DNA from: Planctomycetota bacterium
GTDB lineage: Bacteria; Planctomycetota; MHYJ01; JACQXL01; JACRIJ01
Direction: 5' to 3'
Length of the DNA: 56,172 bases
Assembly: GCA_016220095.1 (NCBI GenBank)
Contig: JACRIJ010000062.1
Span: 1 to 56,172, forward strand
Shown here: piece after piece, positions 17,832-25,998 of the stretch
Numbering within the stretch: the stretch's first letter is position 1
How the letters are laid out: each line of letters starts with the position of its first letter
Position numbers and translations under genes: made by a program
The notes under the pieces: model-generated
Told to the model about the DNA's origin: nothing
What the model saw: the letters and a program-made list of their open reading frames with translations, nothing else
The model's database searches: none

Positions 17832-17848
17832 GGCGCGGCTTCCGCGCC
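17832..17848 (-). terminator. GC-rich hairpin between rny and ymdB
   Basis: GGCGCGG and CCGCGCC flank a 3-nt loop, giving a perfect 7-bp stem. On the minus strand it is followed by only TTTA, so it is a weak terminator or a processing or stability hairpin. Confidence 0.5.
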
Positions 17849-17864
17849 CCATACATAAAAAAAA

Positions 17865-19409
17865 TTATCTGGCATATTCCACTATGCGCGTTTCCCTTAT
17901 CAGGGTTATTTTTATTTCGCCGGGGTAATTCAATTCCTTTTCTATTTCATTCGCGATATCCCTTGCGAGGACTGTTGAACCCTTATCATCAACCTTAGCG
18001 GCATTGACAATAACGCGGATTTCCCTGCCTGCCTGGATTGCGAAAGCGGACTCCACGGCCGGAAAAGACGTCGCGATGGATTCAAGACGTTCAAGACGTT
18101 TGATGTATTTTTCCAGTGTTTCCCTGCGTGCGCCGGGCCTTGAGGCTGAAATAGCATCTGCCGCCATGGTAATCACAGTGTAAGCGAACAGAGGATTTGC
18201 GTCGCCGTGGTGGTTTTTGCCGGCGTCAACGACTTCAGCGGATTCGCCGAACCTCTTCAGCAATTCCGCGCTTATGTCAGGATGCGGACCTTCCATTTCC
18301 TGGTCCACGGCCTTGCCTATATCGTGCAGTAATCCGCACCTGCGCGCGATTGACACGTTATAATGCATTTCAGAAGCTATCATAGCGCAGAGCTGCGCGA
18401 CTTCTATGGAATGCTGAAGCGCATTCTGTCCGTATGAAGTCCTGTATTGCAATCTGCCCAACAGCGTGACAAGTTTCGGATGCAGGTTGTGTATGTCCAT
18501 TTCATAACATACCTGTTTGCCCACCTGTTGTATGCTGTCTTCAATTTCCTTTTTGGTCTGTTCAACGAGCTCTTCAATGCGCGCGGGATGGATCCTGCCG
18601 TCAAGGATAAGCTTTTCCATTGAACGTTTGGCCATTTCCCTTCTGACGGAATCAAAACCGGAAATGACTATTACGCCCGGGGTATCGTCAACGATGACGT
18701 CCACGCCGGTAGCCTTTTCAAACGCGCGTATATTCCGGCCTTCCCTTCCTATTATGCGGCCTTTCATATCTTCGCTTGGCAGGTCAACCGTAGATACCAC
18801 GTTCTCAGCCGTATATTCAACCGCACAGCGCTGTATGGCCATGGTTATGACTTTTTTGGCTTCTACATCAGCGGTTTCCAGCGAAATATTCTGGTATTTT
18901 TGAATCAACGCGGCTGATTCGGACTGGAGTTCCTTTTCAAGTTTTTCAAGCAGTATTTTTGTAGCATCTTCCTTGGTAAGGCCGGAAATGCTGTGGAGGG
19001 CTTCTTTTTCTTTTTCAATTGTTTTGGCAACTTCGTCTAAACGGGCCTTCAAATCCGTGTCCTTGTCCTGGACGTTTTTCTCCTGGGTTTCAAGGGTCTT
19101 TTCCCGTTTTTGCATCATTTCGGCTTTTTTATCTATAGCATCTTCGCGCTTGATAAGACGGCGCTCAAACTGCTTTAAATCCTCTTTGACCTCCTGGGTT
19201 TCCCTTGCAAAAGCCTCACGGCGCTTGTAATCAGATTGTTTCGCGGCAACCTCGGCTTCTTCAGTAATCTTTACGGATTTAGCCTCGGCCTCCTTGATAA
19301 TCGCTTCAGCCTTTTTCTTGTTAAGCCCGAAAACAACGGAAGCTATAACAAAAGAAATCAAACCGCCTGCAATTAAACCACCGATCCCAAAATAGTATTG
19401 TATAGGCAT
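17865..19409 (-). CDS. rny: ribonuclease Y
   Basis: 514 residues with the full RNase Y order. There is an N-terminal membrane helix (about 5-25) and a long Glu/Lys-rich coiled coil (about 30-200). A KH RNA-binding domain follows (about 205-270, GRIIGREGRNIRAFEKATG). An HD domain (about 330-430) carries HSIEVAQLCAMIA, LLHDIGKA and NHHGD as metal ligands. It is a membrane-bound endoribonuclease that starts mRNA decay. The ATG at 19409 is preceded by AAGGGGGATTAC. It is the first gene of the rny-ymdB pair. The 640-nt region upstream holds a separate promoter-terminator unit. Confidence 0.96.
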   Translation of the reverse strand: MPIQYYFGIGGLIAGGLISFVIASVVFGLNKKKAEAIIKEAEAKSVKITEEAEVAAKQSDYKRREAFARETQEVKEDLKQFERRLIKREDAIDKKAEMMQKREKTLETQEKNVQDKDTDLKARLDEVAKTIEKEKEALHSISGLTKEDATKILLEKLEKELQSESAALIQKYQNISLETADVEAKKVITMAIQRCAVEYTAENVVSTVDLPSEDMKGRIIGREGRNIRAFEKATGVDVIVDDTPGVIVISGFDSVRREMAKRSMEKLILDGRIHPARIEELVEQTKKEIEDSIQQVGKQVCYEMDIHNLHPKLVTLLGRLQYRTSYGQNALQHSIEVAQLCAMIASEMHYNVSIARRCGLLHDIGKAVDQEMEGPHPDISAELLKRFGESAEVVDAGKNHHGDANPLFAYTVITMAADAISASRPGARRETLEKYIKRLERLESIATSFPAVESAFAIQAGREIRVIVNAAKVDDKGSTVLARDIANEIEKELNYPGEIKITLIRETRIVEYAR

Positions 19410-19561
19410 ATATGTAATCCCCCTTTCAAAACAGGGTTAGCAAAATTATAGTACAGTACGGATTGCCTATGGGACCGGGTTCTTAGACTTGAGAGAGTGT
19501 GTGACAGATTAAATGATATTCATCCAACAATTCTAATTATAATATACGTCAGGGAAAATGC

Positions 19562-19610
19562 AATCAATCGGATATAATGTATCCCTTAAACGAAGATTGT
19601 GCGATTGATT
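19562..19610. repeat. inverted repeat in the rny upstream region
   Basis: AATCAATCG (19562-19570) and CGATTGATT (19602-19610) pair perfectly. A smaller hairpin GGATA/TATCC (19570-19584) lies inside. It sits in the long rny leader region on the minus strand. No gene is seen from 19410 to 19696 apart from this. Confidence 0.5.
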
Positions 19611-19696
19611 CTTACCCAAACATCCTTTTGAAGATAGACTGTGGGCCTCATCGTTACCCTGTCTTATTGTTGGTCTAATTGTCATAATTTGTGTTA

Positions 19697-19854
19697 ATAA
19701 AAAGACGGCTATAATACGGACGGCTGTCCGCATCCGCCGGCTTTTTTCTACTTTAGGTCTCTCTAAGAACACTCAGCCCATTTATCAGGACTGTACCGAA
19801 AATCTATATTTTATCCATTATCAGGTTTATTAAGACCTGTTGGTGTCTAAATTT
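19697..19854 (-). ncRNA. candidate small RNA of about 158 nt
   Basis: A consensus promoter (19861-19889) and a hairpin with a U-run (19699-19747) bracket this stretch on the minus strand. It holds no credible ORF; the only ATG reads through four codons. Local stems are visible: CAGGT/ACCTG near the 5' end, CAGTCC/GGGCTG in the middle, and AGGTCT with AGACCT as a longer-range pair. I do not recognise it as tmRNA, SRP RNA or RNase P RNA; 6S RNA cannot be excluded. It could also be a terminated leader of rny. Confidence 0.45.
19699..19747. terminator. hairpin terminator, possibly bidirectional
   Basis: AAAAAG-CGGC at the left pairs with GCCG-CTTTTTT at the right around an inner GGAC/GTCC hairpin. 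On the minus strand the stem is followed by GTCTTTTTATT. Confidence 0.6.
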
Positions 19855-19860
19855 AATACA

Positions 19861-19889
19861 AGTATATCATAAAAAAAGCTTTTTGTCAA
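19861..19889 (-). promoter_or_regulatory. strong promoter of the candidate small RNA
   Basis: On the minus strand TTGACA (19889-19884), a 17-nt spacer and TATACT (19866-19861). The expected start is near 19854. Plus-strand sequence from here to 20053 shows nothing else. Confidence 0.75.
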
Positions 19890-20053
19890 GTTTTTGAAAA
19901 ATTTTTCTAAAATTACCATTTTTACGGATATTAACGAAAAACGACTAAATAGCAATCAGGAAGCAATAATCCGTAATTCGTGTGAATTAGTGGTTCGCAA
20001 TACGCGGCGCGCGTCCGCTCTTTGCGATTAATCATACGTCGTCAGACTATAAA

Positions 20054-20728
20054 CTAAACAGCGCTCTTGTATTTCGCTAATACGGTTTCGGGTATCGTTT
20101 TATAGAATTCCAGAGCATATATGCATAGATCCGCGTATTCCTCCGGCTTTATAAGCCTCGGGAAATAGAATACCAGCGCGTTACCGGCCATTTCCATGCA
20201 GGGCGTCTTCGTGCGCGCTAAAAGGTATTCCCTCACCTCAGCGGACAGGAATTCCAATGCGAATTCTTTGTCGCCTTTTATGTAATACCTGCGGTTGAAT
20301 TCCTCAGATTCAAACTGAATATCTCCGTACCCGAATACGCCGGCAACCTTGTCAAAAAACCCCTCGGTCCTCAATAAAATGTACTTGAATTTCTGTTCCG
20401 GCACCGTAAGAATGCAGACTGAATTCCAATGCGTACTGCTGTTCTTCCCGGAGCCTTCGGTATATCTGTAGTCAAATAATTCCATCGCGAATTTGTCCAT
20501 ATTGCCCCTCAGGACGTTTTTCGCGGTGCGCGAATGGCCTTTCTGGAACAACGTGATAAAGGGATAGGCCGCGTTCATGGCCGCGGACTTCGTATCGGAA
20601 TACGAAAGCCCGAACTGCTGGGCGGCCGCAATCATGCCTTGCCTGCGCTTCTTGTTGGCATATATGCTGTACGCAATGCCTATAATGACAAATACGCCAA
20701 ATCCGAAAAAAATAAAAAACAGCTCCAT
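20054..20728 (-). CDS. membrane-anchored protein, DUF3137-like, paralog A
   Basis: 224 residues. An N-terminal membrane helix (FFIFFGFGVFVIIGIAYSIY) is followed by a basic stretch (NKKRRQG) and a soluble domain of about 190 residues facing the cytoplasm by the positive-inside rule. It resembles DUF3137-type proteins that often lie next to lemA, but I assign that only tentatively. It is clearly a paralog of the protein at 21757-22416. Shared blocks are GLSY near the helix, LFDY(R/Q)YT, SVC(I/V)LTV and IKPEEY..LC with FYK.IP at the end. The gene lies downstream of lemA on the same strand after a 217-nt gap that shows no gene. Function unknown. Confidence 0.7.
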   Translation of the reverse strand: MELFFIFFGFGVFVIIGIAYSIYANKKRRQGMIAAAQQFGLSYSDTKSAAMNAAYPFITLFQKGHSRTAKNVLRGNMDKFAMELFDYRYTEGSGKNSSTHWNSVCILTVPEQKFKYILLRTEGFFDKVAGVFGYGDIQFESEEFNRRYYIKGDKEFALEFLSAEVREYLLARTKTPCMEMAGNALVFYFPRLIKPEEYADLCIYALEFYKTIPETVLAKYKSAV

Positions 20729-20946
20729 ATTCCTTTTCCTTAGAAACTAAGCCTTAAACTTCCATGTTTCTTACGCAGAAGTTATGGTTCTTAACAAATA
20801 AAAACTCTAAGCACGAAACCCTAAACTATAAACAAATTAAAAGCACCAATGCTCAAATAACCGAAACCCGGCGTTCAGCATGTTTGGAGAAATGGTAAAA
20901 AAAACTGTTTTCTCTTTTGGTATTTTTAATTCTTATTTCATAATTT

Positions 20947-21516
20947 TCAATTAGTCGTAAGCTCCACCTTGACCGCTTTTCGCACCGCGTCGTCCTCCAC
21001 TTCAAAGAATTCTTCCGGCAGATACCCGAACAAATTGGCTATTATATTTGAAGGAAACATCTGCGCCTTATTATTATAATCGCGCACGTTGCCGTTGAAA
21101 AACCTACGCGCCGCGGCTATCTTATCCTCGGTGTCCACGAGTTCCTGCTGGAGTTTCAGGAAATTTTCGTCCGCCTTTAGTTCCGGATATTTTTCAACAA
21201 CGGCAAAGAGGGTTTTTACCGCGTTCAACATCCGGCCTTCGTCAGCCGCCTGGCTGGCGTATCTGCCGGTATTGGCCAGGGCCTGATCGCGGGCATTGAT
21301 TACCTTTTCAAGCGTTTCCTTTTCGTGTTGCGCGTATCCTTTCACGGTGTTGACAAGGTTGGGAATGAGGTCATACCGCCTCTTTAACTGCACGTCTATA
21401 TCGGCCCATGATTCTTTGATGCTGTTTTTCAGGCCTACAAGCGAATTGTACATGGCCATGACAATCACAAGGCAAAGCAGTGCGATCCCGCCTGCTATTA
21501 CAAGCACTAATTCCAT
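20947..21516 (-). CDS. lemA: LemA family protein
   Basis: About 189 residues with the LemA order: one N-terminal membrane helix, then YNSLVGLKNSIKESWADIDVQLKRRYDLIPNLV and four helices ending in the family's NGNVRDYN, FPSNIIANLFGY and FF. LemA proteins are membrane-anchored helical bundles of unclear function found beside TPM-domain or DUF3137 partners. ATG 21516 is preferred: AGAGG is 5 nt upstream, while the GTG at 21522 lies inside that site. It sits between two paralogous single-helix membrane proteins, which are candidate partners. Confidence 0.93.
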   Translation of the reverse strand: MELVLVIAGGIALLCLVIVMAMYNSLVGLKNSIKESWADIDVQLKRRYDLIPNLVNTVKGYAQHEKETLEKVINARDQALANTGRYASQAADEGRMLNAVKTLFAVVEKYPELKADENFLKLQQELVDTEDKIAAARRFFNGNVRDYNNKAQMFPSNIIANLFGYLPEEFFEVEDDAVRKAVKVELTTN

Positions 21517-21539
21517 AATCACCTCTTAAAAGCAACGAG

Positions 21540-21730
21540 TTTACCCTGGCAGTACTGAGGATCACTTCGCCACGGCTCAGTGCAAACATAGCGAAGTGAG
21601 CTTGGCGAAGAGCAGGGAACGCAGTATCGCTGACGCTCGCAGTATCGTTGCGACTCGCAGGAAACGCAGAATCACCGCGGTTCGCACCAGGCGTTCGCTC
21701 TTCACGGCTTCGCTTGCACTAAACAAAGGA
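21540..21730. repeat. degenerate GCAGTATCG/CGCTCGCAG word array
   Basis: Imperfect short repeats such as CGCAGTATCGCTGACG, CGCAGTATCGTTGCGA and CTCGCAGGAAACGCAG lie between lemA and the upstream paralog gene. No gene is seen. Confidence 0.55.
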
Positions 21731-21756
21731 AAATGCGCCTTCGCGGCAAAAATACG

Positions 21757-22416
21757 TTACATTTCGCTTTTCAAATAATGCGGTATAAGCTTATAAAACT
21801 GCAGTGAAAATTCGCACAGGGGCACGTATTCCTCCGGCTTAATTATCTCGTTAAAATAAAAGGCCATGTGCCTGCCGGATATTTCTATTTCAGGGATTGC
21901 GCCAATCCCGAGAAGAAATTCTATCATCTGCGGGTGGATGACGTCATAAGCAAACTTCCTGTCGCCGGATTTCACATAGTACTTATTGCTGAATTCCTTT
22001 GACTCAAAATCTATATCGTCAAACCCGACCGCGCCGGCAATCCTGTCAAGAAAACTTTCAGTCCTGATAAACAAGGGCTTGAAAACCTGCGCCACCGTCA
22101 AAACGCAAACCGAATAATTATGCGTTGTCTTGTCTTTGTCCGAACCTGTCGTGTATTGATAATCAAATAAATCAACATTGCACCCGTCTTTACTGCCGCC
22201 GAGCATATGTTCGGCTTCGCGTGAAGAGCCCCGTTGAAACAGGCCTATTTCGCCGTATGTATCGTCATTAATATCAGCGGACTCTTGCAGGTAAGACAAC
22301 CCAAGCCGTCCGGCCGCCGCAACCATGTCTTTGCGCCGTTGTTCCGAGGCGTAATAGGCGTACACTGCTATCAGTATAATTACGGCAAAAATTATTGCGA
22401 AAATAAATATTTCCAT
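21757..22416 (-). CDS. membrane-anchored protein, DUF3137-like, paralog B
   Basis: 219 residues. It has the same layout as the gene at 20054-20728: an N-terminal membrane helix (FIFAIIFAVIILIAVYAYYA), a basic turn (SEQRRKD), then a soluble domain with GLSY, LFDYQYTTGS, SVCVLTV, DIDFESKEFSNKYYV and IKPEEYVPLC. Its ATG is 2 nt after the stop of the ABC transporter gene (TAA-TA-ATG), so it is translated from the exporter's transcript. The link to an exporter and lemA suggests an envelope role, but no function can be named. Confidence 0.72.
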   Translation of the reverse strand: MEIFIFAIIFAVIILIAVYAYYASEQRRKDMVAAAGRLGLSYLQESADINDDTYGEIGLFQRGSSREAEHMLGGSKDGCNVDLFDYQYTTGSDKDKTTHNYSVCVLTVAQVFKPLFIRTESFLDRIAGAVGFDDIDFESKEFSNKYYVKSGDRKFAYDVIHPQMIEFLLGIGAIPEIEISGRHMAFYFNEIIKPEEYVPLCEFSLQFYKLIPHYLKSEM

Positions 22417-22418
22417 TA

Positions 22419-24167
22419 TTATATCTCAACTATCCTGCTGAACCCTTCAATTGCCAGTGGCGCCGTGTGCGCGGTGATTATTATAGTAACATCCGGAAAA
22501 TCTGTCAATATGTTTCTAACGATCATTTCGCCTCCATCCACGCCTGCGACAGGCTCGTCCAGCAGGATTACCGGCGCGGGCTTCAGGAGCGTCCTTGCGA
22601 GGCATACGCGGCGCTGTTCGCCCCTGGAAAGCAGACTGCCTTCCTCGCCAACTTGCGCGGCCAATCCCCCTGGCAGGCGGGCTATGATTTCATCAAGGCC
22701 TGTCAGGACGCATACGCGCCTTACGTCATCGGCCTTAGCGCCGGAATTGCCGTATATTATGTTGTTCAAAACAGTATCATTAAACAGGATGTTCTCCTGC
22801 GGCAGGAACGCGATGTTAGAGCGAACGTGCGAAACAGGCAGATCCAGGATGTCCCGTTCATCAAGGAATATCCTGTTTTTTTCGGGTTCCTCCAGGCGCG
22901 CAAGAAGATTCAGCAAGGTAGTCTTGCCATGGCCGTTAGCACCGGCAAAAACGATTTTTTCGCCGCTCTTTATGTGCATTGAAATGTTTTCCAATACCCG
23001 CCTCTCCGGCACGTACGAAAAGCCCAGGCCATCAATCCTGATATTCCCCTGCATAGGCGGCAGTATGACCTCAACGGCCTGCGGTTCCTCTTCAATGGCA
23101 AGGATTTCATTAATCCTCTCTACTGACGCCGCGAGGTTCTGCAATACGTAATTGGCCCTTGACATCTCCGACAAGGGCAGATAATAGAATGAAAGGTATG
23201 TCACGAAAGAAACCAGGCCGCCCGCAGTTAGTCCGCCGTATATTGATTTTATTCCGCCCAAAAGGGTTATCATTAGTATGCCCGTAAATACCGTCAGGTT
23301 TATAAGCGGATAAAACCTCGCGAGATAGCTCTCAAGTTCAAGCTTATCCCGCACGAACGATATATGCTGTTTTTTGAATTTTTCCTGCTCGCATCCGCCG
23401 GTATTAAATAATTTTATTACTTTCAGGTTGTTTATATTCCGCATGAAAAGCGACTCTGTATCCGAATATCCCTGTTTGACCGCAGGCGTAAGCCGCCTGA
23501 AATGCCGCGTAAAATAGAACACGATAAACGCGAATACCGGGATTGGAATCAGCGTAAACAGCGCCAATTTATAATTAATAATGAAGAGAATGCATGTTAT
23601 GGCAACAAAAGAAAATGGGGCGAGGAGCAGGGCGCCGAGCCCGCCGGACGCGGAAAAAAACATGTTTTCAAGCAGGCTTGCGTCGTCAAAAGCCCTGCAT
23701 GAAACCTGCGCAGGCGCCAAATTTTTTATACGCCCCAGCCTCGCGTTAAGCACCTTCCGGTGCAATTTCAGGCGCATATTCAGGGCAAATCTCTGGCCCG
23801 CGGCAGTGCTGTAGTATTGCCTCAGATACGAAACCGTAAAATTAATGATTTCAATTGTAAAAAGAATGAAGACGCAAAAAGACAGTAGTTGTACTTTTTC
23901 AGCAAGCGTATTCTTAACGGAAGATGTAAGAATATCAACAATCATGCCGGCGAGCCATGGGGTTGCGAGCAGGGGAATGGCGGAAAATACGGTCAAAAGC
24001 GTGATGATAAGGATATGTTTTCTGAAGCCCGAAAGGTGCGGCCTTAGAATCCTGAATGCATTAAATACGGCGGAGAAAGGGCGCTTGGAAGAGGTTCTGT
24101 CATAGAGGACGTAACCGCCTTCCGGATTTTCAGCGCCGCCAAACTCAGCTTGTCCTTCTGTTGCCAT
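22419..24167 (-). CDS. ABC transporter, fused membrane and ATPase domains
   Basis: 582 residues. The N-terminal half is a type-1 exporter membrane domain with about six helices (residues 45-330). The ATPase follows: Walker A GANGHGKTT near residue 410, Q-loop FLPQENILF, signature LLSRGEQRRVCLAR in place of the usual LSGGQ, Walker B VILLDEP, and an H-loop (ITAHTAP). It should work as a homo- or heterodimeric exporter of lipid, peptide or drug-like cargo; cargo unknown. The second and fourth signature residues differ (R for G, E for Q), as in one half of asymmetric exporters. The promoter -10 ends about 10 nt before the ATG and no ribosome site is visible. Confidence 0.92.
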   Translation of the reverse strand: MATEGQAEFGGAENPEGGYVLYDRTSSKRPFSAVFNAFRILRPHLSGFRKHILIITLLTVFSAIPLLATPWLAGMIVDILTSSVKNTLAEKVQLLSFCVFILFTIEIINFTVSYLRQYYSTAAGQRFALNMRLKLHRKVLNARLGRIKNLAPAQVSCRAFDDASLLENMFFSASGGLGALLLAPFSFVAITCILFIINYKLALFTLIPIPVFAFIVFYFTRHFRRLTPAVKQGYSDTESLFMRNINNLKVIKLFNTGGCEQEKFKKQHISFVRDKLELESYLARFYPLINLTVFTGILMITLLGGIKSIYGGLTAGGLVSFVTYLSFYYLPLSEMSRANYVLQNLAASVERINEILAIEEEPQAVEVILPPMQGNIRIDGLGFSYVPERRVLENISMHIKSGEKIVFAGANGHGKTTLLNLLARLEEPEKNRIFLDERDILDLPVSHVRSNIAFLPQENILFNDTVLNNIIYGNSGAKADDVRRVCVLTGLDEIIARLPGGLAAQVGEEGSLLSRGEQRRVCLARTLLKPAPVILLDEPVAGVDGGEMIVRNILTDFPDVTIIITAHTAPLAIEGFSRIVEI

Positions 24168-24177
24168 ATCGCAACGA

Positions 24178-24205
24178 ATTATAACATAAGAGACGGGTTT
24201 GTCAA
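24178..24205 (-). promoter_or_regulatory. promoter giving a nearly leaderless exporter mRNA
   Basis: On the minus strand TTGACA (24205-24200), a 16-nt spacer and TATAAT (24183-24178). The ATG is at 24167, so the leader would be only about 4 nt. Confidence 0.8.
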
Positions 24206-24320
24206 GGAGTTTAAGAGTTGCGGGGTTTAGGGCTGTGGAATTTGAATTCTGTAGGGGTGAACCTGTGTGTTCACCCTATTAAAGAATTTAAGATCTTAGG
24301 TTTAAGAATTAAGATTTTTC
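24205..24320 (-). repeat. composite intergenic repeat R2, copy 1
   Basis: In reverse it reads AAAATCTTAATTCTTAAA-type words, then a hairpin (GGGTGAACACACAGGTTCACCC), then a CCCTAA/AACCCC-type array. The hairpin core is at 24244-24289. Close copies lie at 48673 and 49930. It fills most of the gap next to the exporter promoter. Confidence 0.7.
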
Positions 24321-24445
24321 ATTAGATTTCCGAAAGGTCTACTGGGATTTAATGACTGGATGATTTGCGATTTGACGATTGGGACGTGCAAACGCGTTAT
24401 CGCAAATCGTCAAGTCATCCAGTCGCCAAATCGTTAAATCAAAAA

Positions 24446-24477
24446 AGCCCTGCGCCATATTCCTATGTCACAGGGCT
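24446..24477 (-). terminator. Rho-independent terminator of the SH3-protein gene
   Basis: On the minus strand AGCCCTG...CAGGGCT with a longer imperfect inner stem (TGTGACATA/TATGGCGCA), followed by TTTTTT. It lies about 55 nt after the stop codon at 24532. Confidence 0.8.
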
Positions 24478-24531
24478 TATTTAATTCTTATAAATGTCCG
24501 GTCTCATATCAACTCCGGACTCTGAAACTCT

Positions 24532-25587
24532 TTAGTCTTTGTTGATAACCTTGATTTCCCTAACGTAGAACACATTTGCCTTCCATTGTTTATCGTAAAC
24601 CATTTCGCCTTTCAGGCCGACAAACTTGAAAAGGTAATTGCCGAGATTGATGTTGGCATCCTTAGTCTTCAGGTAAAAGAGGAATTCCTTGCCTTTGGTA
24701 AGCGTATATTCCGCGGGCCTGTCAAGGAGAAGACCGACATCTTCAACATAACCGGTGGCATCAAACCTTGGTGGGTCAAGCTTCGGAAGACCATTATCGG
24801 CTGGGCGTATTTCAATTATATCAGGCATACTGTCTTTAATAGATTTCAATTCATCCAGCATAAGCTGAAGCTTCTTTACGCCTTCCAGCTTTGCGACGGC
24901 ATTGTCTTTAAGTTCGCCGTCGGAGGTGTTTTTAGCGACTTCTTCAAGCGCGCTTATCGCAGGTTTATAATCGCGTTCAGTAGATACCTTCTGGTCTTCC
25001 TGGTCAATTATCTTCAGGGCTTCATCATATTTTTGTTTGGAAGTCTTTTCCTTTTCAATCTGTTCTTTTTTCTTCTTGATATTGACTGCGACTTCGCCTT
25101 CAAACGCCTTTGAATACATGATATACTTTGCGGAAATCCAGCATTCGGTATTGACCGTAGGCGCTTTTATCTTGACCCAATCAGGGTCATTGCCGTCAAT
25201 GACGTCAACTTTTTCACCCTTGCTGAGCGTACCGCAGGCGGGAAACTTGGTATCCGCGGTAGGGCGGATCTGGACATTGTCGCCCGTAATGACGCCGTCT
25301 TTAACATACTTCTTGCTGATGTAAACGGCAATATCGTCCGGAGCGAGGACCCTGCACCATTTCCCTGCGGTTTCAATGACGGTAACCTCATTGTTGGTTT
25401 CAAGGACCTTGAAGATGCGGAATGATTCGCCGGGGCCTGAACGCAGGTTCAGATGTGCCGTAGTCACTTTGCCGACGTACATGTCGGATTTCGCTTTTTC
25501 CGGCGTTTTATCAATATCCTGCGCCAGAATGCAGGGCACAACTGTGCACAATAGAATAACGACAACCAATCCACTAAGTCTTTTCAT
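24532..25587 (-). CDS. secreted protein with two bacterial SH3 domains
   Basis: 351 residues. Signal peptide MKRLSGLVVVILLCTVVPC ends near ILAQ. Two SH3b domains follow. The first is at about residues 38-95 (AHLNLRSGPGESFRIFKVL ... KWCRVL). The second is at about 97-160 (VQIRPTADTKFPACGTLSKG ... DWVKIKAP). A Lys/Glu-rich helical stretch spans about 165-260. The C-terminal 90 residues are beta-rich and not recognised. SH3b domains usually bind peptidoglycan or protein in the envelope. AAAAGGAGG lies just before the ATG, and a perfect promoter sits about 150 nt upstream, so this is a single-gene unit with its own terminator. Confidence 0.88.
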   Translation of the reverse strand: MKRLSGLVVVILLCTVVPCILAQDIDKTPEKAKSDMYVGKVTTAHLNLRSGPGESFRIFKVLETNNEVTVIETAGKWCRVLAPDDIAVYISKKYVKDGVITGDNVQIRPTADTKFPACGTLSKGEKVDVIDGNDPDWVKIKAPTVNTECWISAKYIMYSKAFEGEVAVNIKKKKEQIEKEKTSKQKYDEALKIIDQEDQKVSTERDYKPAISALEEVAKNTSDGELKDNAVAKLEGVKKLQLMLDELKSIKDSMPDIIEIRPADNGLPKLDPPRFDATGYVEDVGLLLDRPAEYTLTKGKEFLFYLKTKDANINLGNYLFKFVGLKGEMVYDKQWKANVFYVREIKVINKD

Positions 25588-25742
25588 AGAAAGACCTCCT
25601 TTTAAATGCGCCCACTGTTTAAGTTAAAAAAACCCTCACTACTTTACCACGAAAGCACGACATTTACGGAACACACGCTATCACAGCGTTATAAAACCAA
25701 CCGTCTTTCGTGACTTCGCGGCTCAAAATTCATATTAAATTA

Positions 25743-25771
25743 ATTATATAATTCTTAAGTCTATTTGTCAA
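25743..25771 (-). promoter_or_regulatory. consensus promoter of the SH3-protein gene
   Basis: On the minus strand TTGACA (25771-25766), a 17-nt spacer and TATAAT (25748-25743). The leader is about 150 nt and contains CACGAAAG-type word repeats but no clear riboswitch. Confidence 0.85.
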
Positions 25772-25872
25772 TTAAAACATATATTCGCGTGTATCAGCGT
25801 TAATTCGCGGTTTCGTGGCAGAAAACTTTCAATACATCGCAGTTAATCGTTCAATAAAAAATTACAAATATG

Positions 25873-25946
25873 CGCCCCGAACGGGATTTGAACCCGTATT
25901 GCTGGCTTGAAAAGCCAATGTCCTAACCAGGTTAGACGATCGGGGC
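25873..25946 (-). tRNA. tRNA-Glu (anticodon TTC)
   Basis: A 74-nt cloverleaf. Acceptor arms GCCCCGA (5', from 25946) and TCGGGGC (3') pair fully. The D arm carries CTAACCTGGTTAGG, the anticodon loop is TTTTCAA between TTGGC and GCCAG, and the T arm has GGGTTCAAATCCC. The loop gives anticodon TTC, reading GAA/GAG. CCA is not encoded. It has its own promoter at 25971-25998. Confidence 0.96.
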
Positions 25947-25970
25947 ATATCGCCTTTTATAATCCTTCGT

Positions 25971-25998
25971 ATTATAGATATAGTTCGGGATTTTGCAA
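25971..25998 (-). promoter_or_regulatory. tRNA promoter
   Basis: On the minus strand TTGCAA (25998-25993), a 16-nt spacer and TATAAT (25976-25971). The mature 5' end at 25946 is about 18 nt past the expected start. Confidence 0.75.

Noticed and set aside
19533..19772. 79-codon minus-strand ORF
   Set aside because: It runs through the terminator hairpin and the inverted repeat, with basic low-information sequence and no ribosome site.
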